DNA of 64,000 bases from Trichopria drosophilae (GCA_030407085.1 CM059587.1:26385001-26449000), one strand, 5' to 3'; shown: positions 26,729-40,083, counted from the first letter of the stretch. Translations and numbers: made by a program. Notes: generated from the letters alone by a model not told the origin.

Positions 26729-28825
26729 TTAGAATAGTTTTATATCACATATGATATTATGTTTTCGAATATAACGCCAGTTTTCCTATTAAACTAGAGC
26801 ACGAATATTTGCCATTAATTATAATATCAATACACCAAAGCACCGCATTGTCTGTCGCTTAATTCGAAGAGAAGACTGAAAGTTAATCACTACCTTGGCG
26901 AAAATGGAACACTCTTAGTGGCTATGAAGTGTCCCAAAAGCATTTTGCACATTCATAAAATGTATTTGAACACTTTATGCGCTTTTAAATGACATTTAAA
27001 AGAACGAAAATGTAACTTAAGTGTGAATTTGGACAATCGAGTGTCCTAAAAATGTTTGTATGAAGTTTTTTCAAGTGTGCGGAAGTGTTCATTCAGTTGT
27101 AATAAAGGGTCAATTTTGCAGCTTTCCTGTGAGTGTACAATGGTGTTTGTTATCAGGTTTTTAAGTGTCTCGTAACACTTCCCTTGATGTATGCAATGCC
27201 ACCATTTTCAATTTGACGGACATTCAAATTTAATTGAAGTCGGAAACCAATTATAGCGAGGGACGTCACATTTTTATTTATTGTCCAGGTGTCTTTTAGG
27301 CATCTTCTTTGGGGAATTTTATTTTTTCAAAGACTTTTTAATTCGAAAGTTAATTTTACGTGCCAGTAATACGCTTCTGCGCATATGCACTTTTTGACTT
27401 TGTCTTTGCACTCCGCGAATTTGCTTATAGGTGTGACAAAAAATAGTGTACATATCGCGGGTAGACCCTAGACGCCCTCATCACCCTCGTTGCAGTGCCT
27501 TCTTTTCCGCCCTAGATACATAATGTACTTTTTCTTTTTAATTCTGAGCGCAAAAAACTACTTTGTTGTCGCGGGCGCAAAATTGCACTTTCCCTCCCAT
27601 GGGAGCTTATATCTTTTATAAGCTCGATCCACGAATTTCGTTTACGACTATAACTTAAAACGTACAAAATTCATAAACTTTTTCAAAAAGTTTAAACTTT
27701 AATCGAAATTTATTGCTCGATCGAATAAGTGTACGCAGGTAAAACAAAATGTAATATTAATACCGTCTGGCTTATGAAATGGAGCAATGTTTATACCGTA
27801 ATAGCTTCAATATGAAAATTTTATTTATAAAAGGAGAAAAAGAAATATAATGATTTTATATCGGATAGTAATAGTTGAAAAGCGCTTTTAATGTTTTGCA
27901 TACATAAAAATACTCGATATTCATAATTTACTCGGTTCGAATATTTTTTTTTGTAAAAAATGGGGATTTTTCTCTTACTAATATGAAATTAGGCTGTAAT
28001 AATTGAGACTCCGGAAAACAGAACTGCCGGAACGCTGGGTTGCAATAATTCAATTACTGAAATACATTTTGGACTCCATTTTATTTTTAAAATATTGCAA
28101 TAACAATAAAGTTTGTTATTATTTACGTAACATTAGGCAGTATGCTGAAAAAAATGTAGCAAATTAAAAAAAATCTTTACCTAAATCATCGCAAATACAT
28201 AATTATATTTTAAGTAAGAAAATATGTTATTACAGCAGTCAGATTGGCTAAAAACAAGAAATATGTTCGTCATTCCAATAAATAATTTCTTGAATACAAG
28301 ACATTTTTTTTGTATGTATTTCTTATCGCTTTCATATTTTCTCAAGTTTTTTGATGGGTTTGTATTTGCTAGTTGATAGTCTATCTAATTCTAACAATTG
28401 TTCGTCATTAAAGAATCGTTAATTTCTTCATTATTGAATTAGAGGGTTAAAGAACTGTTATATGGTTTTATTATGATAATTAGCAGAATATAAACATGAA
28501 TATATGCTTTAGTACTAATTTGACGTAGAATATAAGGTTCCGTGAAATAAAATGCACTTCTTTATAAGTATCTGTATATGGTTTCTTAATTTGAAATTAA
28601 TTTGAAAGCGGTTTTCAATTTACCTTCGTATATTAATGTTTTAGTCTTTATATGCAAAGAGCGTCAATGAAGGCGTTACCTAAATTTTCAGCTACATTAA
28701 GCTCTAAATTTAAAAAAACTAATAACTAACACTATTTTCGATGAGAAATAACGCGTAAAACAAAACAGATCATAATGTTTTTTTTGCCATTTTACATAGC
28801 AATTTTTTACCAAATTATTTATTTT
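26729..28825. other. Intergenic, no gene seen
   Basis: AT-rich sequence downstream of the odorant receptor. Slightly less AT-rich between 27400 and 27620, but with no coding frame, inverted repeat or RNA signature that I can support. Confidence 0.4.
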
Positions 28826-28983
28826 GGGTTAGACTTGTAGAATTGAGAACATTTCTATTATTTCCAGTAAAAATTACTAGATTTTGTTGTAATTTTTACT
28901 GTCCAAATAGCTGAAATGCGAAGAACTTATAATCTTTTTTATCAGAGAAAAAGCAACTTTTCTCTTTCTGCAAGTCTATCCCA
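28826..28983. mobile_element. 158-bp palindromic MITE, GGGTTAGACTTGTAGAA ends
   Basis: The left end GGGTTAGACTTGTAGAA is inverted as TTCTGCAAGTCTATCCC at the right. A second inner palindrome GTAAAAATTACTAGA..TTGTAATTTTTAC is present. A related partial copy begins GGGACAGACTTGTAAAA at about 55283. Confidence 0.75.
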
Positions 28984-29084
28984 AAATGACCAATTGGAAT
29001 GGTAAATATTCTAAGAAAAGTTGCCTTCGTGTAGAGAAAATTAATACAAAGGTTTCTATTTTGCAGGAGTACTCAAGCAAATAT

Positions 29085-29770
29085 TTAATTCTGGAACAGT
29101 CATAATTCTTGGTTATGATAAAAACTGAATTTTAATTTAACTTAAGAAGAGTCGATATTTGACAATAACATCTTCCACAAACACTGTTTATGATTATAAA
29201 CATAATATATACCATAAAATGACATTATTGATTGGAATCCGTTAATCATTAAAAATGTTAATAACTTTTTAAGAAAATTTAAACAATAAATAATACATAT
29301 AAAAAAATATAGACAATTTTCGACTTTTTCAGGAACAAAGCTCTTTTTTCTTTAATAATATCACCCTCAGCAAATGTCAGCTAAATAATACGACAGTTTG
29401 TTCATAATATTTTATGACTTTGGGGTTTGAAAAATGTTATTATTTATTATTTATTTTACATAAAAGTTCTTACGAAAATTTCTTATTAGTGATCCTAAGC
29501 ACGCAGCATTATTTAACTTTAAAATTATTGAAGTTTGTCCTTTTAGATCTATACTATAAACTTTGTTAATTGCAGATTTCTTAGTAAAATCTTAGAAAAA
29601 AAATCATATTTCTATAATAACAATATGTAAAACTGTATATTTTTTAGTTTAGGTTTTTTCTCGTGACAAATATGAAATTGAAACTTACCATTCAACTTGT
29701 TAGAATAAAAATTATTTTTCAACAATTCGGATAAATTATTTTTTGAATTAAATGTGACTTTCAGAACTTA
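29085..29770 (+). repeat. Dispersed repeat, copy B (with 17345-18105)
   Basis: Shares blocks with 17345-18105 in the same orientation (CATCTTCCACAAACACTGTT, ACTTACCATTCAACTTGTTA). It is about 75 bp shorter because of internal indels. Unclassified. Confidence 0.75.
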
Positions 29771-30429
29771 TTACACGAAATACAACACACGTTCCGCAAT
29801 ATACGTTCATAGCATTAAGCGACATGTGCCTATTAGCGGACATAAATTTTCGTAGTTCCACTTCCATAACGTGGAACTGAAATAACGCCAAGTTAGAATC
29901 ACGTATTTTATAAAAAAATTAAAAATAATCATCAACGAACATATATACGTAAAAAATCTATGTGCAAAATACTTTCAGAAAATCGGAATAAAGTTTTCTG
30001 TTACGGTGAGAACAAATTTTATGCAATCTATATGAGTACAAATTCTCTTCAAATTCGAACATGTATAAATATTGATTTTTATAAAATTAGTAGCATTTGT
30101 AATAAAATGATAAAATTTCGATATTAAGACGAGCCTTAATGTATTTACAACTATTGCAACGAATCTTAAAAATGCAGTTCACTTTATAATTGAAGAATCT
30201 ACATTCTAATTTTTCAAATTGACTTAGAAAACGCTCTTATAGAATTGCGAGTTTTTTTTATTTAATACTTGTATGTATTGTTCTGAAACTACTTTCCGGT
30301 TCATACATCGTATTATGTAAGCTGTATCCATACTAAATTTCAATAAATTGACCTCGACCATTCAAGCCAATAAAATATATATTTTTGCATTAAATATTAA
30401 CATTTAAATTTATTATTTTGGAGTGGCAT
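29771..30429. other. Intergenic, no gene seen
   Basis: AT-rich with no recognisable feature. Confidence 0.4.
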
Positions 30430-31640
30430 TACAGGTCCAATTGGTATCTTAATATTTGTAATAATATTTGTTGGAAAATATCATTTTTAAAAATGGTATT
30501 TGAAATAATGTCCATTTTATCATTACAGATTTATATAGGGGAGGTCGGGGTATTGTTGGACAACGCGATATTTTTCCCGTTTGTAACGCTTGGAGTCTCC
30601 ATCAACTAGCATCGACTCGTCTTATCATAATGTCATTTTCTATTAACCACTTGACTTTGACGCATTGTTACGTCGCTATCATATAAAACAAAATTTTGAT
30701 GTTTGTAAAGTGTTTTTTTTACTTAGTGTTTTGATCATTTTTACAACATTTTTCGAAGAACCAAGTTAGATAAATATATTTATAATATTCTTGGAACTAT
30801 AAGCTTTTGACGCATATAACAGTTTTTGATGAAATTGGCATTGTGTTACTTATACTCCGACATTTTGTAAAAATGAGCGTTCGGGGTATTATTGGACACT
30901 TCTGTGATTTGGACAATGATGCGGAGGAAAATACTGATTTCTGCATAATTTGCATGAAAAATATGCCCTAGAAAGAAAATCGCCGAAACATAGCCCATTG
31001 TATCGCTTGTGATCAAGGAGTTCTCTTGAGTTGAGTCGGAGCAAACCGGAACACTTTCACGTGTCTTACTTTATTTTATTCATTATAATATAGATATTCT
31101 TTCGTTTTCATTCACAAATAAACGTTTTCCAGTAATAATTTTCATTTTTTTATGGATTTACAAGACTGTCCAATAATACCCCGAGATTTGTTTAAATCTC
31201 AAAACCAGTTTTTTGCGCCAGCTGATACAGAGTGTTCAATTTTAAACAATTAGGTCAAATTGCTGGTACTAAATGAAAGGTTGTTTATAGTACCACAAAA
31301 TCAAGCTTTGAAATTTTCAGAAAAGGAAATTTTTTGTAGAGTTTCTGGACAATATAAAAATGTGTCCAAGAATACCCCGACCTCTCCTACATATAACTAA
31401 TCTTTCAGACGATCTTAGGCTGCTGATAGTTCATCTTTTACCCACAATATATAAAGACCCTGAGATTCCATCGATAGTACTGGGTAAAATGTACATCTGC
31501 GTGATGATAAAGATAGATTTATAGACATTCACTGATAAAATAAAAGAATACTCTGGGTTCTCAACGTTCTGTGACGTGAAAGCATGAATTCGATTTCTAT
31601 TTTCGGAACGAATAATATAATAATTAAATTTAAAGTAAAA
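30430..31640 (+). repeat. Tandem duplication copy A, interrupted by a TIR element
   Basis: The flanks of the inserted element (30430-30537 and 31390-31640) align with 31745-32080: CCAATTGGTATCT, ATTTGTAATAATAT, TAATCTTTCAGACGATCTTA and the CGATTTCTATTTT tail. This is an old direct duplication of non-coding DNA of about 350 bp. Confidence 0.7.
30536..31389. mobile_element. TIR element with TAGGGGAGGTCGGGGTATT ends, TA-flanked
   Basis: The left end TAGGGGAGGTCGGGGTATT and right end AATACCCCGACCTCTCCTA are perfect inverted repeats; TTGGACA/TGTCCAA continues the match. An inner inverted pair (TCGGGGTATTATTGGACA near 30890 and TGTCCAATAATACCCCGA near 31166) repeats the ends, suggesting a self-insertion or duplication. 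Comparison with the sister duplication at about 31895 shows the empty site TATATATA, consistent with a TA target. It is probably Tc1/mariner-like. No transposase frame. Confidence 0.85.
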
Positions 31641-31744
31641 ATAAAAATTGTATTAACCCTTAGTTTTTGGTAAGTTAAATTAAAAAAATTATTTGAATTC
31701 TGAATTTTTTGGCAGTTCACGTCGTCTAGTCTTAGGTCTATCAA

Positions 31745-32080
31745 GGTATTATCCAATTGGTATCTCAAAATTTATAATAATATCTGTACATTTCTCTGCC
31801 CGGTGGTACACACTGACTTCTTTTACGTAAAATATAATTTTCATTAAAATGGTCTTTGAAAATAATGTTGACTTTCTCTTTGCAGGATTATATATATCTA
31901 ATCTTTAGGACGATCTGTAGGATGTTGATATGTTATCGATGGTGCAGGGTACAAGGTACATCTGCTATGATAAAAATAGGTATTCGAACATTTTTCAAAT
32001 TTACTTGAAAAAATTGAAGGGATCAACTTCTGGGACGTAAAAAGTTGAATTCGACTTCTATTTTTTAGAAAATTGGCGTG
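31745..32080 (+). repeat. Tandem duplication copy B, uninterrupted
   Basis: Sister of 30430-31640 without the TIR element, used above to define its empty site. The two have diverged at many positions. Confidence 0.7.
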
Positions 32081-33552
32081 TAAGTATTACTTAATTACTT
32101 TAGTTAGTAAAGATGTGCTTACGTAGTTCCCTACTTTCGGCACTAAGGTTTGATAAAAAAGCAAACATAAGAGAACGCCATGCAAGAATGTTATTGACAA
32201 TACTTTTTTCTTTTAAATATCAAAACTTGCATGGACGAATTGATGGCTATGTTAAGTAAATGCTTTTTGTGTTTCGAACATTCTCTTGCTCCATATTCAT
32301 AATCGAAGTTAGCAGTCGAATTACAAAATAGCTGATAACATAATTATATTTGGTCCTTTTACTTTATAATTTTTTTGTCCGCATAAGAACACGAATACAT
32401 TGATGAACAAAAAAAGAAAAATACAGAAATTTGAATGCTACCAAAGTTCTTGATAAAAAATTGTGATATTAGAGAAATATTTCAAAAATTTCGCAAAATA
32501 ATTTAACAACATTTTTTTATGAAATATATCCGCATGCAGAAATTTATAAAAAATGTCATAATATAAATTTTGGGAATATATAAATCGATAAAATATCTGA
32601 AGTATCGAAATAACTAAACCTATGAAAATATGAATGTGCTGAAGGTATCATTTACATATATAGTTTTAAAAAATGTTGATATTTTCGGATATTCTCAGAA
32701 GTCCTCTGTAGTAATGCTTTTCTTTTCTTTTAATATTAACCAGTTAAAATACTGTACATGTAAAGTACTTGAAAAAATTGTGAAGTCACTTTTTGATACT
32801 TTTTTAATATAACAAAGTTTCAAGTTATGTAAAAATTCACCAAATTTAAGGAAACTAGTTCGTGCAAACACCTGATGGTTCAATTATTACGTTCCATACA
32901 AAACTTCATCATATTTTGGTACCAAATATTGAGCATTAATATTTGTGCATGCCAATTAATACACCGGTATATAGTAAATGTAGTTTCAGAAACATTTATC
33001 ACGAAACAGTAGCATGTTACAGAATAATGTTTCTTATTTTTTCTTCGATGCAAGAAATATTTGCAAATGATTATTTCTAGAAATAAAATTGTTAGTTATA
33101 TAAATAAGAATTTAGAAAAAATGTAATTAAAAACTAAAAAAATTACATCTTTGTTAAACCCACCCAAAAAATACTATAAACGTGTAATAAAAAGAATTAT
33201 GAGAAATATACAAAATGCTCTTGATGACAGCTTCTCATTCGAGAATTAAAAAAAATTTGAATATTTTTATTTAATAATAATATCATGATTTTTTCATTAA
33301 ATTATAAAACATGAATGTGTAGGACAGTTTCTTTCTTTAGCATTGGAATATATCTTTTTGTTGTTTGGAACATTCAGGTTGAAGATTTAAAGATTAGGCC
33401 ACGAAATTCTTTACTTCTTATCTTCGGCACCTTTCGAGAACAATAGATACATGAAGTCTAAAATACAAAACGGTCACTTGCTCTGTATAGTATTCACATG
33501 CATATAAAGAGGGAAAACGAGAAAATGCCAGTTGATCCGAATATTTTCCATA
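32081..33552. other. Intergenic, no gene seen
   Basis: Very AT-rich with only short low-complexity frames. Confidence 0.4.
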
Positions 33553-33730
33553 CCCAGTAAACGAAAACGAATAGAAAGTTGAAAATATGAATTGAAATGA
33601 ATTCAAGTGAATTAAACTGACTTAAAATGCATGAAAATGATTAATTGAATCCACTTTTTAATTCATTTTAATTCACTTGAATTCATTTCAATTCGTATTT
33701 TTAACTTTCTATTCGTTTTCTTTTACTGGA
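33553..33730. mobile_element. 178-bp near-perfect palindromic MITE, CCCAGTAAACGAAAA ends
   Basis: Left half CCCAGTAAACGAAAACGAAT..GAATTGAAATGAATTCAAGT is almost the reverse complement of the right half, which ends TCGTTTTCTTTTACTGG. The ends relate it to the CCCAGCAAACGAAAA family (15015, 53769, 57246). Confidence 0.85.
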
Positions 33731-34755
33731 ATATTTCAAAGTTGCAATAAAAAAATAAAATGCAGGTACAAAACGTTGGGTTCTCACGTTTCGATTGAAT
33801 GTTTTTCAATTTACTCACGCTTTAAGTTATAATATATTAGTATAATTATTAATTCTCCTATTTTTTTAATCTACAAACATTTTACCAGCAATATAATTAA
33901 TATAAATTGTTTAAGGCATGCTCCAAAGTTATTGTATGGTACGGACGCGATTCGAGGCGCCTGCAACTGTCGCCCTAGAGCGCCAAATCCAGAAATGCGT
34001 CATAAACATAATCACTCCCTCGTCAACATTTTGACCTTTTGTCTAAACCATCTAGTATGTCTAGACAAAACAGCGGTATGACAGTTTCTCCCAAAAGGTT
34101 CTTTTCGACTAGTGTTCTATACAAGAGTTATCAATATCGTAAATAATTGGCCCTTTACCCTTGTGCCTGACAATGACGATCTTAAACGAGGTAACCATAA
34201 AATATCAGAATCTTTCTCTTCCTTCTTACCAAGTTAAAGCACTGATCTATACTACATATAATGTAGTTCAGGGAGTTAAGCAGGGACGGACTATTCTCAT
34301 TTTCATCTTTAGGTCTTAGTGTTTAGTAGTTTCAGACACCCGTAACAATCCTGAATTTGCACATTTAAATGTTTTTTTTTTCTTCTAGATATTGCAACCC
34401 AGTAAACAGAGAAATTTATTCGTTCATTTTCGAACGTTGATACCGGTATAACTGAACGGTTTCTGTTATATGTTTCATCATTATTTTTATTTTGATGGGA
34501 AATTTTCTAGAAAAAAATGCAACCAAATGGTACTGGTAACGTAATGCGTACAAGTATTGAAGATACATATTAATATAATGATATATGGTGATGATAATAA
34601 TGATGAGATGACAAATTAACTTTTATTAAAGATTATCACGCCATATTATTCTACTCAGAGAAAGAGATTGTTGCGGTTAGTAGTATTTTTCGGACCTAGG
34701 GCACAAAATGAGATTTTATTCCCTCAGGTTAACGTCGTGCCCATTGTCTAATTAA
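33731..34755. other. Intergenic, no gene seen
   Basis: A locally GC-richer patch lies at 33955-34110 but shows no coding frame or RNA fold that I can support. Confidence 0.4.
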
Positions 34756-34880
34756 GGGCCGATTTCACCAAATCCGATTAAAACTTAATCGATGATTAAA
34801 TCCATAACCGACCAATCACGAGCGGTTAAACTGACGTTAATCACTGATTAACTTTTAACCGGAGTTGGTGAAATCGGCCC
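34756..34880. mobile_element. 125-bp Tourist-like MITE, TAA target duplication
   Basis: The ends GGGCCGATTTCACCAA and TTGGTGAAATCGGCCC are perfect inverted repeats, flanked by TAA on both sides (34753-34755, 34881-34883). A 3-bp TWA duplication with GGGCC ends is typical of PIF/Harbinger (Tourist) MITEs. Confidence 0.9.
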
Positions 34881-34883
34881 TAA

Positions 34884-36634
34884 GTGTAATATTGCGGACT
34901 GGATGCAAACATTTTTGCAAGTATTGTTGTTTTGTCCTGAAAAACAAAGCGCAAAATCGCATTTTGCGCTCTATATATATGCCGAAAACGGATATTGTAT
35001 ATTGGAAAATAGTAAGTGGAACAACGTTATGATCTTATTTACTACCGAAATAGTTAATGTAACTATTTTTTGCAACTCCGTGTTTAACTTTTTTAAAATG
35101 GTTCCGTTGATTACTTTTTTTCTCTCTCTGCGATGTTTTAAACATTTTAAAAAATTGAAAACATTATCAAGGCGTATATACTTAAGTTTCGGCATTTTTA
35201 TATTTTATAAAAATCCTATATTTTGAACATTTGGATATTTTTTATGAATTAATTAACATTTCTTAGTTATTTAATACTTAGGTAACACTGATAATTCCAT
35301 ATTAAATTGTTTGTACAACGTAGAACGCGCCTAGTATAAGTAGAGTCGGCAAAATCGATCTAGATATTGATAAAATAGACTGTTTTTCCTTTACACCTCT
35401 GGTGTTTTAGTAATTACCTATTTTTAAATGGGAAAATATTAATAAGTATTTATTTTCATATTTGGATTCATTTACATTTAAAAGTGTTATTTATTATCAA
35501 CACTTCATCGAATTTTCACAGCAATTATGTCCCAAACAGCACAATTCGTTCCGGGATGTCCTGGGAAGCTCCTGAAGACGTCCTGGGACGAGCTAGTGCT
35601 GTTTGAGATGCATCAATTAGTGTTAGAATGAATTAATAAAGTGACAGAAAGAAATTCTTCTTAATTTCGAGTAAAGCAGTTATACCTTTCTGGTTAAATA
35701 AATAATAATTGTTACCCAACGGAGTTCCATTATGCGAATTATGTAGGTATCACTTGGCATTTTCAATACCATTAATTTTTTTCAACTGTATCAACTAGTA
35801 TTATATATTAATATATAATTAAAAACTTATATTAATTATATCTTAGTTATAATTTTTGCATTTTTATATTTATGGTTATGTCAATATTTTTGAAATGCCT
35901 CTTCAGAATAAATATGAAACCAAATTTTAATTTGTTAAAATTTGTTAATTTTTTAATATCTAAAAGGTAATAATGAATGTAAAACTATTAGAAATGCGTG
36001 GTCAACCTTATCAACTTGCCGATAGTAAAAAGGCCGTAGATAGTAAAAATGACAGCGATGTCTTATCAGGCATTGAAATCCCAATCCTTAGAGGTACTTT
36101 CACTGAGGTCAGATTGCAATATCTGAAATATATAATCTAGAAATACAACCGAAAATATTAAAGTATAAAAATATCAAAAATTAAAGAAATATACGCATAT
36201 ACAACACTCAATTTATCATCTTCAAAGTTAAAAAAAATTAAAAACCGTTTTTAAATAACACAATTTATGTGAATTGAAAGTTTGTCTTTACAATCAATCA
36301 TACTCTACGCTCTATAAGTGTACTTAAAAAATAATTTTGTAGTGTAAGTGATCTGAAGAGTATAATTAATACTTGCATTTTCAAATTACTCATTTTTTAT
36401 ATTTTTTCTCGAAAATACTATGATTTATTAATGGTTGTTAAAAGAAGAAAAACAATACGACATGTGTACAACTACGAAATTAGTATTAAGATTTATTTTT
36501 TAAACATTCACTTTCTAAACATCAGACATCCGTTTGGATCGCCTATTCATATTTTTATAGTATGTAAAAAAACATAAATAATATATTGGCCGTCTAAAAT
36601 TTCGTATTAATTGTTTACTATAAAAAAAAATTTC
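34884..36634. other. Intergenic; one small palindrome at 35532-35610
   Basis: CCCAAACAGCACAATTCGTT at 35532 is mirrored by CTAGTGCTGTTTGAG ending near 35610, with a GC-rich loop containing two GTCCTGGGA motifs, probably a tiny MITE. Otherwise AT-rich. The frames at 34903-35226 and their antisense overlap are low complexity and I do not call them genes. Confidence 0.5.
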
Positions 36635-38074
36635 TTAACCCATTAACGCCCAAATGCACAGAAAGTTTATTGCAACTTCAACGCTTATTTTCAATATGAA
36701 ATACATTTCGAAAAATATAAAAACTATCAGATTCTAACATTTTCAACCGCTCTTTTGAATAGTAGTAAGATAATTTAAAAAATAATTGAAATTTTAAGTC
36801 AAAACATGATTTTTTAGGACGCATTTTTTAAAAATATCGAGTTTTCGATACAATATCTTACTTTGAGTGAGCTAAAATACAATGAAAGGGTGCACTCGAT
36901 AGCTGTACTTAAAAGATACACTTGTATAGGTATCAGATTCAAAATGACCACTGCTTTACAAATGCCTTTTCAAAAATGAGCAATTTTTTTTCTAGAAAAC
37001 TGTGGACTTTAGAGACAATTTTATAAGAACAATTAGGTTGTAGAATATGTCGAAGAATACCCTCGAATTTTTTCAAAATGTTTTGTTACAATTTTTTATT
37101 TTTAAAACTTTCGAAAAATCGAAATTTTGAAAAAAATCTGAAAACATTTGAGAGTATTCTTTAACCAATTCTAAGACTTTTTGCTCTAAGGAAATTTTCT
37201 CTAAACTCCGTAGTTTTCAAGAAAATTAATTATTGTCTTGAAATCCATAAAAGTTTAATAATTTTTTTTTAAATACAGACTTTAAAGTGAATGTTCAAAG
37301 AACGAAAATATCTTAGAATTGGTTGAATAATACTCTCAAATTATTGAGATTTTTTAAACGACTTTTTTCAAAATTTCGAATTTTTCAAAAATAAAAAATT
37401 GTGACAATACATTCTGAAAAAATTCTAGGGTATTCTTCGACTTATTCTAGAATATAATTGTTGCTATAAAATTTTCTCTAAAGTCCATAGTTTTCAAGAA
37501 AAAAAAATTGTTAAATTTTGAAAAGGAATTTGTAAATACAGTGCACTACAGAGTGCACTTTTGTATTGTATTTTAGTTCACTCAAAGTAAGATCTTGTAT
37601 AAAAAATTCGATATTTGTAAAAAATGCATTCTAAAAAATCATGTTTTTCTACAATATATGCCAAAAAATGGGTGCACCTCAAAAAGACTGTTCGAAACAC
37701 GACATTCAAAACCCAGACATTTCAAAATACAGACATTCAAATACCCCAGTACGTACAAAAAATGATCTCGGGTCGACATCCTTGAGGTCTCACTGGAAGG
37801 TCATTTTAAAAATGTTTGACCCACGGATTATTTATTAAGCACACTTAGAATTGAATAATTAATAAATGTCTGGTTTTTGAATGTCGGGTTTTTTTAGTAT
37901 CTATTTTGTGATTTGTCGGGTTTTTAATGTGCATTCAATTCTCATATTCGAAAGAGCGGCCTCGAAAATGGTAGAATCCGAGATAGTTTTTATTTTTTTG
38001 AAATTTATTTCCTATTGAAAATAATCGTTGAAGTTGCAGTAAAGCTTCTGTGCATTTCGGCATTAATGGGTTAA
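36635..38074. mobile_element. TTAA-flanked foldback element, CCCATTAACGCCC family
   Basis: It starts TTAACCCATTAACGCCC and ends CGGCATTAATGGGTTAA. AATGCACAGAAAGTTTATTG on the left mirrors TAAAGCTTCTGTGCATT on the right. Arms extend several hundred bp with inverted blocks such as CTTACTTTGAGTGAGCTAAA and TTTAGTTCACTCAAAGTAAG. Total 1.44 kb. The interior around 37000-37500 resembles 52010-52300. No transposase. Confidence 0.88.
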
Positions 38075-38251
38075 AACGTCAATTGGAATTTTAAAAATAT
38101 TTTTGTGTAGGGATATGTGCAATAACATATTAAAATTATTATTATATAAAACAAATTAAAAGAATTTTTTCATGGGTTTGCATTTCAGTAACGATTTTAG
38201 CAAATATCCAGCGCATTTTGTTTTTTAGCAAAGTAAAAAATCAACTTTGAT

Positions 38252-38576
38252 TTGTTTTCTGTGTAAGCCTCTACAAGTTCGAATAAATTTCAGGTTCTAC
38301 CGAGGAGAGCGCCACCACATGTAGGAGCGTAGAAAATTTTTTTTTTTTTTAATAAAAAGTAAACGGACAACTTACATACATATCTTTAAAAAGTTAACAA
38401 ACTATATGTTATATAAACAAATTAATTTTCATTAGTAAACATTATTCTTTGTATTTACAACTGATTTGATCTGAAAACCACGCGATCAAGATGTGGTGGC
38501 GTCCTCATCCAGAAGCGGAAATTTATTCGAATACGCGAAAGTATAATAAATTGTAGAGACTTATGCAGAAAACAAA
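38252..38576. mobile_element. 325-bp inverted-repeat MITE, TTTGTTTTCTG ends
   Basis: The left end TTTGTTTTCTGTGTAAGCCT pairs with GACTTATGCAGAAAACAAA at the right. Inside, GCGCCACCACAT pairs with ATGTGGTGGCG, and TTCGAATAAATTTC with GAAATTTATTCGAA. Arms are about 75 bp with an AT-rich loop. Confidence 0.8.
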
Positions 38577-38764
38577 CGTTTTAATAATCTCTGCTTTATA
38601 CATCCAGAATAAAAAAATAGAATATCATCATTATCGAATTCGAGATACCATTAAATACATTATTGGCAAAATGTTGTGAATTTTACTTTTATCAATAAAA
38701 GAACTCATACATATTGAGCATATTATTGAGATCATGTTAAATTCGAAATTAATTTTTAATTGTG

Positions 38765-38899
38765 CCCTGCAAACACGGTAACAGTTATGTAATATTTACG
38801 TAATGGTTACATTGTTACTTAAATGTTATATAACAATGGTTAATGGTAATACGTAATGGTTATAGTGGTTACATAACTGCTAATTTTGTGTTTGCAGGG
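38765..38899. mobile_element. Short MITE, CCCTGCAAACA family, copy 1
   Basis: The ends CCCTGCAAACACGGTAACAG and GTGTTTGCAGGG are inverted, with GTAATATTTACGTAATGGTTACATTGTTAC-type palindromic filling. 135 bp. A second copy lies in the first intron of the RhoGEF gene. Confidence 0.85.
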
Positions 38900-39870
38900 T
38901 GACAATTATGAAAACTGATAATTGGCATGTCACCACCTAGCATTTTTAATTATAGGAGAAAATACGAAACAATTGTTTTAATTTTAAACAAACATTTAAA
39001 TGAAATTCGTGACTATTATATCATAATGTATACCTATTAATTATGTATACTAATACATAATGCGATTATTTATGACTAATATTACATATTATATTTTCAT
39101 GTTGCATTATGTAATTTTTAAGTAACTTCTTAAAATTTTAGCTTTATGATTTAATTTTACTTTATGACATATAAAAAAATATCTCAAACTTCAGATAAAA
39201 TTATTAAATTGAAAAAGGGTTGGAATAAAAAAAATACGAATTCAAATTGTCCTTCAAGTAATGTTTACAGTAGGCTTAAAAACAAAAGAAGCGTGAATTA
39301 GAAATGTTGATACACATTCGTTTTTACCAGGAATGTATCAAAAAATAATTTATACTTGATATATTTTCTATCTTCCATTAAAATTTTTAACGGTAAAAAT
39401 ATATGTGATTATTACTATTTAACTTTTATTAAATCTTATTTATTGTTAAAATATTATTTATTATGCCATACTTAAACAAAATAGGCTTTACTATCAGTGA
39501 CTTTTAGATTCTAAAAAGTTAAAACGAACGGTAGAGAAGGGACCTTTTGATTAGGTGGATTATAAAACTTAGAGGTGGGGATTGGGCCTCAGGGCCCTCA
39601 GGTAGAGATAGGTATATGAACGTGTAACGGTGGCAGGCTGGCTTGCCGGTATTGTGGGTACATTTTGTTTAGAAATTGCTTATCGTAATCCCATGGGTTT
39701 ATCTTTGTAGATTATCATTTCATTTTATAATAATACAGGTAACTTGGGCATCCTCCGTACTAGTGATTCATACAACTACAGTTTTTGGAACTTTCGGCTC
39801 ATTTGTTATTGTTTTCGAACGGCTGTTATCTCTGTACCATTAGCATGCAGGTACTCCATCATCAACCCTC
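38900..39870. other. Intergenic upstream of the RhoGEF promoter
   Basis: AT-rich to about 39520, then a GC-richer 100-bp patch (39560-39660). No gene or repeat ends seen. Confidence 0.4.
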
Positions 39871-39877
39871 AATATTG

Positions 39878-39885
39878 TATATAAA
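39878..39885 (+). promoter_or_regulatory. TATA box, probable promoter of the RhoGEF gene
   Basis: TATATAAA followed by AGG, in a stretch that leaves a leader of about 170 nt before the ATG|GTAAGT exon end at 40086. The spacing to a pyrimidine-rich initiator-like region (about 39910) is right for RNA polymerase II. The start site itself is inferred. Confidence 0.45.
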
Positions 39886-40083
39886 GGATCTAATAGTCCA
39901 GATTCTTACTTATTCCTGATTTTTCTTTCTTGTGCACATCAGCTCTGGAGTATTCTCAGCTTCAAAACATTTCTGAACTTCTATAGTTTAAATTGTGCAG
40001 TGTAAAGTTTTGTGCCTCAGTTGCAAGTGACAAGTGACAGGAGAAACAACAATAATTTGTAGAACAGTTTTGTTTAAGTGATA

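Noticed and set aside
34903..35226. 107-residue frame with an overlapping antisense frame
   Set aside because: Low-complexity AT-rich sequence with hydrophobic or lysine-rich composition on opposite strands. No domain, splice support or neighbour.
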